A DNA stretch of 33,740 nt from UBA2897 sp036733925 (GCA_036733925.1 DAIMZO010000022.1:1-33740); one strand, 5' to 3'; counted from the stretch's first letter, positions 8,624 through 16,545 are shown. Numbers and translations: made by a program. The notes: generated by a model from the sequence alone, not told the origin.

Positions 8624-8657
8624 ATGGCCGTATGAGATGGTAGTCAGGGAAGGAGAG

Positions 8658-9695
8658 ATGGCTTTGCGCAGGTATGTTTCACTGGCGGTGACCGCGCTGC
8701 TCTTGCTCGCGGTCGTCATCGTCGGCACGGCCTATGCCGTGCGGGCGAAACACCCGCCGGAAAGCCATTTCCAGGCGGAGATCACGGTCTACACGACGAT
8801 CCCGCAGGAGCACGCCGCGGCGCTCGCCGCAGCCTACGAGAAGCAGGAGCACGTGCGCGTGCATTTCGTGAACCTGACCGGCGATGACCTGCTGAAGAAA
8901 TTGCAGTCCAGCAAGAAGCCGGAGGCCGCGCTCGTGCTCGCAGACAGCGAGACGCTGCGCAAAGCCTCGGCGGCAGGCGCGTTCCAGCCCTATATCTCCG
9001 AGAGCGGCGATCAGGTCGCGGAGGAGTTCCGGCAGGACGATGGCTACTGGACGGGCGTCTGGTACGACCCCGTCGTGTTCTGCTACAATCAGGACTATCT
9101 GAAGACGCTCCCCCGCATTCCGGACAACTGGAAAAGCCTTTCCGACCTGCCCGAGGCGCGCTTCGGCGTCACGGACTTCCTCGCGTCTGACGCGGCGGCA
9201 AACCTGTTCTGCAGCATGCTGACGGAGTTCGGCGACGCGCGCACGTTCGGCATCTGGCGGAACATCCACCCGCATGTCGTGCAGTATGCGCGCTACCTCT
9301 CAAACCCGGTTCGGCAGGCCGGCATGGGCGAGGTCGACGTCGCCGTGGCGGTCGAGAGCGAGACGCTCCGCTACCTGCACGACGGCTATCCGTTGCGCAT
9401 CGTCTACCCGACGGACGGCACCTCGTTCATCCTGACGGGCACCGGCATCGTGAAGGGGATCTCCGACCGCCAGCGGGTCGAGGCCGAGGCGTTCGCGGAC
9501 TGGCTGCTGACCGATGACGCACAGCTCGCCTTGCAATCGAACAATTTCTACCTGTTGCCGACGAATCCCGGCACGATGGCTTACCGCCGTTTCCCGGGCA
9601 AGAACCTGCAGCTTTTCACGCAGATCCCGGATTTCACGCCGCAGCAGAAGCACGACGCGCTCGACCGCTGGGTCAAGCAGATTCGTTTTGAGTAA
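8658..9695 (+). CDS. Extracellular solute-binding protein (ABC type), ligand unknown
   Basis: The chosen ATG at 8658 follows AAGGAGAG and begins with MALRRY and a hydrophobic stretch (about residues 8-27, ending in TAYA), a signal peptide or membrane anchor. This gives 345 residues. An in-frame ATG at 8550 would add 36 residues but lies inside the structured leader and lacks a ribosome site. The mature part resembles family 1 / iron(III)-type binding proteins: ITVYTTIPQEHAAALAAAYE at the first strand, WTGVWYDPVVFCYN, and a C-terminal WLLTDDAQ with FYLLPTNP. No lipobox cysteine is seen. No permease or ATPase gene is adjacent, so it is an orphan here. If the leader is a Moco riboswitch, an oxyanion ligand such as molybdate or tungstate would be suggested, but the sequence does not look like classical ModA or TupA. 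Confidence 0.75.
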   Translation: MALRRYVSLAVTALLLLAVVIVGTAYAVRAKHPPESHFQAEITVYTTIPQEHAAALAAAYEKQEHVRVHFVNLTGDDLLKKLQSSKKPEAALVLADSETLRKASAAGAFQPYISESGDQVAEEFRQDDGYWTGVWYDPVVFCYNQDYLKTLPRIPDNWKSLSDLPEARFGVTDFLASDAAANLFCSMLTEFGDARTFGIWRNIHPHVVQYARYLSNPVRQAGMGEVDVAVAVESETLRYLHDGYPLRIVYPTDGTSFILTGTGIVKGISDRQRVEAEAFADWLLTDDAQLALQSNNFYLLPTNPGTMAYRRFPGKNLQLFTQIPDFTPQQKHDALDRWVKQIRFE

Positions 9696-9756
9696 AAGCA
9701 TACAGACAATACGCATAGAAAAAGGGTAAAAGGGAGATATAGGAGGAACCATTTCC

Positions 9757-11103
9757 ATGAAAGCGGGATTCATCAGCTTAGGCTGCTCGAAAAATTTGGT
9801 CGATACGGAGGTCATGCTCGGCATCCTGAAGGAGCATGGCATCGAGATCACGACGAACCCGGCGGAGGCCGATATCCTGATCGTCAACACCTGCGCCTTC
9901 ATCCAGTCGGCGAAAGAGGAGTCCATCACGACCGTGCTGAACATGGCCGACTACAAGGAGACGGGCCGCTGCCGCAGCCTGATCATCGCGGGCTGCCTCG
10001 GCCAGCGCTACGGGCAGGAGCTGCTCGACGACATCCCCGAGGCCGACGCGATCATCGGCACGGGTGCCTGGAGCCGCATCATGGAGGCCGTCGAGGAGTC
10101 GCTGAAAGGCCGCCGCGTCGTGATCGCGGGCGAGGACAAGTCGCTCTACGATACGAAGACGCCGCGCATCCGCACGACGCCCGGCTACACGGCCTACGTG
10201 AAGATCGCGGAGGGGTGCAACAACCGTTGCGCGTTCTGCGCGATCCCATTGATCCGCGGCAAATACCGGAGCCGCACGATCGAGGATATCCGCGAGGAGG
10301 TCGAGGAGCTCGTCGCGCAGGGCGTCAAGGAGATCGTGCTGATCGCACAGGACTCGACGGAGTACGGGCGCGACATCTACCATGAGCCGTCGCTCGCGCG
10401 GCTGCTCCGGGAGCTCGCGAAGGTCGACGGCATCGCCTGGATCCGCACGCTCTACAGCTATCCGAAATTCTTCACGGACGAGCTCATCGAGACAATCGCC
10501 AGCGAGCCGAAGCTCTGCAAATACGTCGACCTGCCGCTCCAGCACGCGCACGACGCGGTGCTCCGCAGCATGCACCGGCCGGACACGCAAGCAGAGATGC
10601 GCACGCTCATCGGCAAGCTCCGCAGCCGCATCCCGGGCGTCACGATTCGCTCGACTTTCCTCGTCGGGTTCCCAGGCGAGACGGACTCGCAGTACCAGAC
10701 CCTGCGGCAGTTCCTTGAGGAGATGAAGCTCGACAAGGTCGGCGTGTTCACGTACTCGCGCGAGGAGGGGACACCGGCCTACGACATGCCGAACCAGATC
10801 CCCGAGGAGATCATGCAGGAGCGCTACCACGACCTCATGAGCGTGCAGAGCAAGATTTCCGAGCGCATCAACCAGAGCCTCGAGGGCCGCGAGCTCGACG
10901 TGCTGATCGAGGGCCGCGACGAGGAGCAGCCGGATATTGCGGTCGGCCGCTCCTACCGCGAGGCGCCCGACGTCGACGGCCAGGTCTACGTCGAGCAGGC
11001 CGGCGACTGCAAGCCCGGCGACATCGTCCGCGTGCGCGTCCTGCAAGGCTTCACCTACGACGTCCTCGGCGAGCGCATCGACGACAAAGACGAAGCGAAG
11101 TAA
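9757..11103 (+). CDS. rimO: Ribosomal protein S12 (Asp88) methylthiotransferase RimO
   Basis: RimO is the radical SAM methylthiotransferase that modifies Asp88 of ribosomal protein S12. The 448 residues start at an ATG preceded by AGGAGG (9741-9746). The N-terminal domain carries C10, C46 and C80; the radical SAM cysteines are C154, C158 and C161 in GCNNRCAFC, followed by IRGKYRSR, and a TRAM domain forms the C-terminus. The FISLGCSKNLVDTE opening and the IRGKYRSR sequence distinguish RimO from MiaB. Its stop is 6 bp before the pncC start, so the two form a unit. No terminator separates it from the upstream binding-protein gene. Confidence 0.96.
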   Translation: MKAGFISLGCSKNLVDTEVMLGILKEHGIEITTNPAEADILIVNTCAFIQSAKEESITTVLNMADYKETGRCRSLIIAGCLGQRYGQELLDDIPEADAIIGTGAWSRIMEAVEESLKGRRVVIAGEDKSLYDTKTPRIRTTPGYTAYVKIAEGCNNRCAFCAIPLIRGKYRSRTIEDIREEVEELVAQGVKEIVLIAQDSTEYGRDIYHEPSLARLLRELAKVDGIAWIRTLYSYPKFFTDELIETIASEPKLCKYVDLPLQHAHDAVLRSMHRPDTQAEMRTLIGKLRSRIPGVTIRSTFLVGFPGETDSQYQTLRQFLEEMKLDKVGVFTYSREEGTPAYDMPNQIPEEIMQERYHDLMSVQSKISERINQSLEGRELDVLIEGRDEEQPDIAVGRSYREAPDVDGQVYVEQAGDCKPGDIVRVRVLQGFTYDVLGERIDDKDEAK

Positions 11104-11109
11104 CAGAAG

Positions 11110-11601
11110 ATGGAAGATACCACAGAAAATCTCGCGCGGCGCATCGAGGAGATCCTGCGCGCGTGCGGCTGGACGGTCGCCTGCGCCGAGTCCTGCACGG
11201 GCGGTCTCGTCACGAACCTGCTGACCGACATCCCGGGCAGCTCCGATGTCGTGAAGGGCTCGGTCGTGAGCTACACGAACGCCGTGAAGCACGGCGTCCT
11301 CGGCGTCCGCCAGCAGACACTCGATGCCTACGGCGCCGTCTCGCCCGCGACCGCCGAGGAGATGGCGGACGGCGTGCGCCGCGTGATCGGCACCGATATC
11401 GCGGTCAGCATCACGGGCAACGCGGGCCCCGGCGCCTCGGAAGGCAAGCCGGTCGGCCTCGTCTATTTCGGCGTGTCCACCGCGGGCGGCACACAGACCT
11501 TCTCCGGCCATTTCACGGGCGCGAGGAAGGAAATCAAGGCCGCGGCCGCGAAAGAGATACTCGGGCACCTGCTGCAGGCACTCGAGCGCGCAGACACTTG
11601 A
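11110..11601 (+). CDS. pncC: Nicotinamide-nucleotide amidohydrolase (CinA C-terminal domain)
   Basis: This is a stand-alone CinA C-terminal domain of 163 residues, the PncC enzyme that deamidates NMN to nicotinate mononucleotide in pyridine nucleotide recycling. Visible motifs are ACAESCTGG (24-32), GSSDVVKGSVVSY, AVSP and SITGNAGPG. The N-terminal molybdopterin-binding-like domain of full CinA is missing, as in many short homologues. The start codon is only 6 bp after rimO and has just a weak GAAG upstream, so initiation is probably coupled to rimO termination. About 117 bp follow without a clear terminator or promoter. Confidence 0.9.
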   Translation: MEDTTENLARRIEEILRACGWTVACAESCTGGLVTNLLTDIPGSSDVVKGSVVSYTNAVKHGVLGVRQQTLDAYGAVSPATAEEMADGVRRVIGTDIAVSITGNAGPGASEGKPVGLVYFGVSTAGGTQTFSGHFTGARKEIKAAAAKEILGHLLQALERADT

Positions 11602-11718
11602 GCGGATTCCGCGCCGCGCTTTCCCGGCATATTCCCGGGGTTCTGCGCATTTTTCCGAAAGATTTTTGAGGCATGGCAGGGATGCGGCTTCGTACGTTCC
11701 GAAAGAGGGAGTTTTTCG

Positions 11719-12786
11719 ATGCAAGATAAGAAAAAGCGGACCGCCGCTCTGACGGCGCTCGTATGTCTGGCCTGCTCAGGCACGGCTTTCGCCTCGACCG
11801 ATGTGATGGCCGTCGACATCCAGCAGCTCGAGAAGGCGCCGGGCCTCGTCGTCAATGCGCCGGAGAAGGCGAAGACCTACGAACAGGAAAGCGTCGACGC
11901 GTCCGGCAACGTGACGATGTCGATATCGGATAGGGAGCAGGCCGCCGCGGCAAAGGCGGTGCAGACGCACGAGGCCGCCGCAGACATCATGAAGATGCCG
12001 CTCCGCTGGGCGAGCGTCGAGGAGCCGTTCCAAGAGCAGCAGGAGGAAAAGGCAAAGGCCAAGAAGAAAGCGCAGCAGCAGAAGACCGCGGCGGCGAAAA
12101 AGGCGGAGCAGAAACGCGCCGTCCCCGAGCCCGCGAAGAAGCGCCCTATCATCCTGACCGCCGATGATATGCCGCAGACGGCCGTGAATCCGGCCCTCGC
12201 CTACACGCCACAGCCGCCGCGTCCAGAGAAGGTAGCGCCGCAGCGCCGCAAGCCGCACCTTTCGTGGCACGCTACGCACGATGGCAAGCGCCAGCAGCCG
12301 CCGGTCACGAAGAAGCCTCTGCTGCCGCAGCCGCCGATCGCCGCGCCGCAGAACACGGGGCGCCCGATGCCGAAGCGGCCGATGCGCCCGCCGATGCCGC
12401 CGCGTCCAGACGTTCGCCGTGCCCTGCCGCCGAAGCAGTACCGGCCGCTGCCCGTCCCGAAGAACGTGCGCCTTGCGGCTCTCCCCGACGAGCGCACGCT
12501 CCCGGAGACCGACGTCACCGAGCGCCCCGAACCGTTCCGCGGCATCTCCGAGTCGAGCTGGCGCCATATTCAGGCGGGCATCTACGCGATGCAGCTCCAG
12601 CTCCGCACCGACATCAGCGAGCCGGCCATCTTCCACTTTGTGCAGATCCTGAACGCCAACACCGGCCTCACGCATCTCCAGAAGCTCCAGTATATCATCG
12701 GCTTCGGCTACGCCATCAACCACAGCAGCCTCAGCGACTGGCAGAAAGGCGCCCTCATCGACACCATCGCCCAGACGTTCGACTAA
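11719..12786 (+). CDS. Secreted Lys/Ala- and Pro-rich protein of unknown function
   Basis: This encodes 355 residues from an ATG behind AGAGGGAG. It opens with a classical signal peptide: KKKR, a hydrophobic core, and a likely cut after AFA at residue 25. LAC at 17-19 is only a weak lipobox. After an acidic segment there is a Lys/Ala/Gln-rich helical stretch (about 100-140), then a proline- and arginine-rich extended stretch (about 165-265) with repeated PPMPPRP-like units, then a compact C-terminal segment of about 80 residues (GISESSWRHIQAGIYAMQ to the end) that looks helical and folded. In a diderm cell this could be a periplasm-spanning or wall-binding linker with a C-terminal head. No family is recognised. 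It is monocistronic: uppP, downstream, has its own promoter. Confidence 0.8.
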   Translation: MQDKKKRTAALTALVCLACSGTAFASTDVMAVDIQQLEKAPGLVVNAPEKAKTYEQESVDASGNVTMSISDREQAAAAKAVQTHEAAADIMKMPLRWASVEEPFQEQQEEKAKAKKKAQQQKTAAAKKAEQKRAVPEPAKKRPIILTADDMPQTAVNPALAYTPQPPRPEKVAPQRRKPHLSWHATHDGKRQQPPVTKKPLLPQPPIAAPQNTGRPMPKRPMRPPMPPRPDVRRALPPKQYRPLPVPKNVRLAALPDERTLPETDVTERPEPFRGISESSWRHIQAGIYAMQLQLRTDISEPAIFHFVQILNANTGLTHLQKLQYIIGFGYAINHSSLSDWQKGALIDTIAQTFD

Positions 12787-12840
12787 ATCCAAACTTTATG
12801 CATTGTTTACGCAGTGAATCTCCCACAGCGGCCCGTTTTA

Positions 12841-12849
12841 TGCTATAAT
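12841..12849 (+). promoter_or_regulatory. Extended -10 promoter for uppP
   Basis: TGCTATAAT, a perfect TATAAT (12844-12849) with an extended TG, lies about 60 bp before the uppP start. No good -35 is present. The surrounding ATGCTATAATRG matches the mutS promoter. Confidence 0.6.
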
Positions 12850-12907
12850 GGGGCTTGCTTGTAAAAAATGAAGCTGCGCATTGCAGAAAGTTTGGAGGAA
12901 ATCACTT

Positions 12908-13756
12908 ATGGATTTGAGTGTTGTCGAGTTATTGAAGACCATCTTTCTCGGCATCGTAGAGGGGCTGACCGAGTGGCTGCCGGTCTCGAGCACGGGCCAC
13001 ATGATCCTCGTCGATGAGTTCATCCAGCTGAACGTCACGACGGCGTTCAAGGACATGTTCCTCGTCGTGATCCAGCTCGGCGCGATCCTCGCCGTCGTCG
13101 TGCTGAGTTTCGACAAGCTGAACCCGTTCTCCTCGCAGAAGACGGCGGAGGAGAAGCGCGCGACCTTCTCGCTCTGGGGCAAGGTCATCGTCGCGTGCCT
13201 GCCGGCCGCCGTCATCGGCCTGATGTTCAACAAATACATGGAGGAGCACTTCATGACGGCGCAGGTCGTCTCGTTCACCCTGATTCTCTACGGCATCCTG
13301 TTCATCGTCGTCGAGAACTACAACAAGACGCGCACGCCGCGCGTCACGGATCTCGACAAGCTTGACTACAAGACGGCGTTCATCATCGGCTGTTTTCAGG
13401 TGCTCTCGCTCGTCCCGGGCACGAGCCGCAGCGGCGCGACCATCCTCGGCGGCATTCTGTTTGGCGCGAGCCGTTACGTCGCGACGGAGTTCACGTTCTT
13501 TCTCGCAATCCCGGTCATGTTCGGCGCGAGCGGCCTGAAGATGGTCAAGTTCGGCTGGAACTACACGAGCGCGGAGGTCATCATCCTGCTCGTCGGCATG
13601 GTCACGGCCTTCATCGTGTCCATCCTGTCCATCCGCTTCCTGTTGCGCTACATCAAGACGAACGACTTCAAGGCGTTCGGCTGGTACCGTATCGCGCTCG
13701 GCATCGTCGTCATCCTCTACCTGATCTTCATCGGCGACCCGACGGCGAACGACTGA
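12908..13756 (+). CDS. uppP: Undecaprenyl-diphosphatase UppP (BacA)
   Basis: UppP is an integral membrane phosphatase that recycles undecaprenyl diphosphate to the monophosphate carrier used for peptidoglycan and for the polysaccharides encoded later in this window; it also gives bacitracin tolerance. From ATG 12908, behind GGAGG at 12894-12898, it has 282 residues. A TTG at 12881 upstream of that ribosome site is rejected. Signature motifs are EGLTEWLPVSSTGH (18-31) and PGTSRSG (about 170-176), with about eight hydrophobic segments. It has its own extended -10 promoter and its own terminator, so it is a single-gene unit. Confidence 0.96.
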   Translation: MDLSVVELLKTIFLGIVEGLTEWLPVSSTGHMILVDEFIQLNVTTAFKDMFLVVIQLGAILAVVVLSFDKLNPFSSQKTAEEKRATFSLWGKVIVACLPAAVIGLMFNKYMEEHFMTAQVVSFTLILYGILFIVVENYNKTRTPRVTDLDKLDYKTAFIIGCFQVLSLVPGTSRSGATILGGILFGASRYVATEFTFFLAIPVMFGASGLKMVKFGWNYTSAEVIILLVGMVTAFIVSILSIRFLLRYIKTNDFKAFGWYRIALGIVVILYLIFIGDPTAND

Positions 13757-13767
13757 GGGAAAATGAC

Positions 13768-13799
13768 AGAGAGCTGCGCCATCGGCGGGCTCTCTTTTT
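13768..13799 (+). terminator. Rho-independent terminator after uppP
   Basis: AGAGAGC (13768-13774) pairs with GCTCTCT (13789-13795), with a GCGCC/GGCG inner helix, and is followed by a T run to 13799. It ends 20 bp before the pth start. Confidence 0.85.
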
Positions 13800-13818
13800 G
13801 CTTTAGAAAGGAAAAACT

Positions 13819-14460
13819 ATGAAAGTAATCGCAGGTCTTGGCAATCCGGGCGCGGAGTACGCGTGCACGCGGCATAACGCGGGCTTCCTGTTCGTCGACA
13901 CGCTCGCGGATCATCTCGGCATCACGAACTGGCGCGAAAAGTTCGACGCGCTCGTTGCGGAGGCGCGCATCGGCGCGGAGAAAGTGCTGCTTGTGAAGCC
14001 ACAGACCTATATGAACGACAGCGGCCGCGCCATAGGCCCAATCCTGAACTTCTACAAGCTGCCCGTCGAGAATCTGATCGTCGCGCACGACGACATGGAC
14101 ATCCCGTGCGGCACCATCCGCATCCGCAAGAAGGGCAGCGCGGGCGGCCACAATGGCATCAAGTCGATCCTCGCAGCGGTCGGCGACGAGCATTTCCCGC
14201 GCGTGCGCATCGGCATCGGGCGGCCGAAACCGGGCTGGACGGTCGTCAGCCACGTACTCTCGCGCTTCGAGGGCGAGGACGCGGCGGCCGTGCGGCAGGC
14301 CATCGACTACCTGATTCCGGCCGTCGAATGCATCGTGACCGACGGGCCGGACATGGCGATGAACCGCTATAACCCAAAGAAGAAACACCATGCGAAAAAA
14401 GAGAAGGAGGCAGGAAACGATGGCGGACAAGAGAAAACATCCGGGTCAGCCGAAGCATAA
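13819..14460 (+). CDS. pth: Peptidyl-tRNA hydrolase
   Basis: Pth releases peptides from prematurely dropped peptidyl-tRNA. The 213 residues contain IAGLGNPG (4-11), the catalytic His19 in TRHNAGF, TYMNDSG, HDDMD and GGHNG, all hallmark positions. The start is ATG 13819 behind AGAAAGGA. The family is usually about 185-195 residues; here a basic then acidic tail (KKKHHAKKEKEAG) of about 25 residues is added. That tail is encoded where the radical SAM gene begins, and the two genes overlap by 41 bases in different frames, so the tail may be a by-product of the overlap. The UppP terminator lies just upstream, yet no promoter is obvious in the short gap. Confidence 0.95.
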   Translation: MKVIAGLGNPGAEYACTRHNAGFLFVDTLADHLGITNWREKFDALVAEARIGAEKVLLVKPQTYMNDSGRAIGPILNFYKLPVENLIVAHDDMDIPCGTIRIRKKGSAGGHNGIKSILAAVGDEHFPRVRIGIGRPKPGWTVVSHVLSRFEGEDAAAVRQAIDYLIPAVECIVTDGPDMAMNRYNPKKKHHAKKEKEAGNDGGQEKTSGSAEA

Positions 14461-15802
14461 GCAGGGCGCGAAACACCATCCGGCAGGATTGAAGCATCCG
14501 CAGGCAGCGTCCGGGCGCAAGCAGGCCGCGCGCGAGGCCGAGATGCGGAAACAGGCGGCGGCCCTCGACGAGAACGTCTACGCAATCTACGCGGATGAGG
14601 ACGGCGAGATCCTCGACGCGCCGGGCATGCTTGGCATGGGACGCACGGGCCGCGAGAACGTGCCGCTGCACCCCGATAATCTGATCCCGCTGCCCGACAG
14701 CGCCGACCTCATGCTGCTGCCGGATCATGAGGCCGTCGGCATGACGCCGGACGGTGAGGTGCTGCCAATCGCGGGCCTCGCGGTCGCGGCCATCCTGCCG
14801 GCCGGCTACACGCGGCTCTATCTGCCGGCCTACGAGCGCGAAGACGGCGCCGCGCGCCTGCCGCTTTACGGCTACACGGCTGTCGTCGTCTACCACGACG
14901 CGCTCTATTGCGCGGCGCTCTACACCGACGAGAACGAAAAATGGGATCCCGCGAACTACAACACGCCGGAGCTCCCGAAGCTCGTCAAGCGCACGAAAAA
15001 AGACCTGCCCGGCAATCGGATTGTCGAGCAGGTCGGCGGGTGCTCCCTGAAATGGCATTGCCTGACCGCGCAGAACCTCTTTTATCGCCGCTGGGAGTGC
15101 GGCATCCCCGCGTCGCCGGTATGCAACGCGAACTGCTTCGGCTGCATCTCCTTGCAGCCGGCCGAGTGTTGCCCGTCGCCGCAGGAGCGCATCAATTTCC
15201 GGCCGACGCCCGAGGAGATCGCCGAGGTCGGCATCTATCACCTCTCCGTCGCGCCGGACGGCATCGTGAGCTTCGGACAGGGCTGCGAGGGCGAGCCGAC
15301 GCTTGCCGCGGACAACATCGCCGCGGGCATCCGCCTCATCCGAGCGAAGACGAAGAAAGGCCAGATCAACATGAACTCGAACGTCGGCTGGACCGAGGGC
15401 GTGCGGAAAATCGTCGACGCCGGGCTCGACTCGTTGCGCGTCTCAATCATCTCGGCACGCGACGCCTCCTACGACGCGTACTATCGCGCGAGCTACCACC
15501 TCGCGGACGTCAAGCGGTCGATCCGCTACGCGCTCGACCATGGCGTCTACGTCTCGCTGAACCTGCTCTACTTCCCGGGCTTCAACGACCGTGAGGAGGA
15601 GCTCTCGGCCTGGCAGGACTTCTTCCGCGAGCTGCCCGTGCAGATGATCCAAGTCCGCAATCTGAACATCGACCCCGACGCGTTCCTCGACATCATGCCG
15701 GGGCCCAAGGGGCGCGCCGTCGGCACCAAAGCCTTCCTCGAGACCCTCCACGCCGAGTTCCCCCAGCTCGTCATCGGCTCCTTCAGCCATTATGTAGAAT
15801 AA
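14420..15802 (+). CDS. Radical SAM protein with a basic N-terminal tail and a large N-terminal domain
   Basis: The start at ATG 14420 is set by AAGGAGG (14403-14409); an earlier in-frame ATG at 14390 precedes that site. This gives 460 residues. Residues 1-48 are a Lys/His/Gln-rich, probably disordered basic tail. Residues 50-205 form an unassigned domain. The radical SAM core follows with C235, C239 and C242 in CNANCFGC, then FGQGCEGEPT as the SAM-binding GGEP-like motif. Extra cysteines at 208, 214, 227, 250, 251 and 289 could hold an auxiliary cluster. The function is unknown. The overlap with pth and the basic tail hint at an RNA- or ribosome-linked task, which is inference only. A + strand terminator lies beyond it, inside the 3' end of hsp20. 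Confidence 0.85.
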   Translation: MADKRKHPGQPKHKQGAKHHPAGLKHPQAASGRKQAAREAEMRKQAAALDENVYAIYADEDGEILDAPGMLGMGRTGRENVPLHPDNLIPLPDSADLMLLPDHEAVGMTPDGEVLPIAGLAVAAILPAGYTRLYLPAYEREDGAARLPLYGYTAVVVYHDALYCAALYTDENEKWDPANYNTPELPKLVKRTKKDLPGNRIVEQVGGCSLKWHCLTAQNLFYRRWECGIPASPVCNANCFGCISLQPAECCPSPQERINFRPTPEEIAEVGIYHLSVAPDGIVSFGQGCEGEPTLAADNIAAGIRLIRAKTKKGQINMNSNVGWTEGVRKIVDAGLDSLRVSIISARDASYDAYYRASYHLADVKRSIRYALDHGVYVSLNLLYFPGFNDREEELSAWQDFFRELPVQMIQVRNLNIDPDAFLDIMPGPKGRAVGTKAFLETLHAEFPQLVIGSFSHYVE

Positions 15803-15811
15803 AAAATCAAT

Positions 15812-16264
15812 TTACTGGATATCGAAGACCTTCTTGTTGGGGTCTTCTTTTTTCTTCGGCAGCACGACGTGGAGGACGCCGTCCTCGTAGCTCGCGCTGA
15901 CCTGTTCGTCGTCGAGGTCGTCAATCTCGAAGCTGCGCTCGAACGCCCCCGTGCGGCGCTCGCGGCAGAGGTAGTGCACCTCGCCGTCTGGCTCCTGCCG
16001 CTCGGCGCGGATGCGCAGGTATTTCTCATCGTCGTAGGACACCGAGATTTGATTCTTGTGGAAGCCCGGCAGCTCCGCGAACAGCTCGTAGCAGTCCTCC
16101 GTGTCGATCACGTCGACGCGGAACGGCGAGAGCGCGCCGCTGACATGGCCGAGCGGGTAGACGGACTGATCCGCTGCGAAATCGAGCGCCTTCTCGAGCA
16201 CCTCGCGGCCTTTCTCCATATTCTGACGGAACGGGATCGTATGAAATGGCATAGCACGTAACAT
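15812..16264 (-). CDS. Small heat-shock protein, Hsp20 family
   Basis: This is an ATP-independent holdase chaperone of the alpha-crystallin family. Start ATG at 16264 (reverse strand) is chosen for GGAGG at 16273-16277; a longer in-frame ORF to 16408 has no ribosome site. The 150 residues have a short N-terminal arm, an alpha-crystallin domain (FRVDVIDTEDCYELFAELPG to the end) and the family hallmark DGVLHVVLPK. The C-terminal I-x-I oligomerisation motif is not clear; the tail ends KKVFDIQ. It converges on the radical SAM gene with only 9 bp between stops. I saw no CIRCE element upstream. The leader may be long and structured. Confidence 0.92.
   Translation of the reverse strand: MLRAMPFHTIPFRQNMEKGREVLEKALDFAADQSVYPLGHVSGALSPFRVDVIDTEDCYELFAELPGFHKNQISVSYDDEKYLRIRAERQEPDGEVHYLCRERRTGAFERSFEIDDLDDEQVSASYEDGVLHVVLPKKKEDPNKKVFDIQ
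15824..15853 (+). terminator. Terminator for pth-radical SAM unit, inside the hsp20 coding end
   Basis: GAAGACC (15824-15830) and GGTCTTC (15841-15847) form a 7-bp stem with a 10-base loop, followed by six T at 15848-15853 on the + strand. It lies within the last codons of the oppositely oriented hsp20, so coding and termination signals share bases. Confidence 0.7.
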
Positions 16265-16447
16265 AAGAATCGCCTCCATAAATATTCGATGGGTGGAAGC
16301 TCGCACGGCCTCCACCATTTTCTTTCCTGCTGATAGGATTCGCCGCCGGAGCACGCGATTCCTGCCTGCGCCCTCCGACTTCTGCGCATTTCCATTTGAA
16401 ACGAACAATATTTTTCCCGATAGCAGGAATTCCGGTAGGAAAAGAGA

Positions 16448-16476
16448 ACTATAACAAGAGAATCAATTATGCGCAA
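16448..16476 (-). promoter_or_regulatory. Possible promoter for hsp20
   Basis: On the reverse strand TTGCGC (16476-16471), a 17-bp spacer and TATAGT (16453-16448). The -10 is good and the -35 is weak. If used, the leader would be about 175 bases long. Confidence 0.3.
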
Positions 16477-16545
16477 AAGCAATCGGCATAACGGGCGGGG
16501 CGGACGGCCCCGCAGACATAGACCGGGATACAGGAGGGGATTCCC

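Noticed and set aside
8550..8657. In-frame 36-residue N-terminal extension of the solute-binding protein from ATG 8550
   Set aside because: It lies in the structured leader, has no ribosome site, and would bury the signal peptide; AAGGAGAG just before 8658 marks the true start.
8596..8657. TPP-riboswitch-like words (GGCTGAG and CAGGGAAGG) near the binding-protein start
   Set aside because: The order and the required ACCC, GAACCTGA and GCGTAGGGAA blocks are absent; the Moco-like fold explains the region better.
12881..12907. TTG start nine codons upstream of uppP
   Set aside because: The GGAGG ribosome site at 12894-12898 lies downstream of it and serves ATG 12908.
16358..16430. 8-bp inverted repeat ATTCCTGC / GCAGGAAT, about 57 bases apart, upstream of hsp20
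   Set aside because: It is short and widely spaced, close to what chance gives in a region of this size.
16265..16545. CIRCE operator (TTAGCACTC-N9-GAGTGCTAA) for hsp20
   Set aside because: No matching inverted repeat was found in the intergenic region on either strand.
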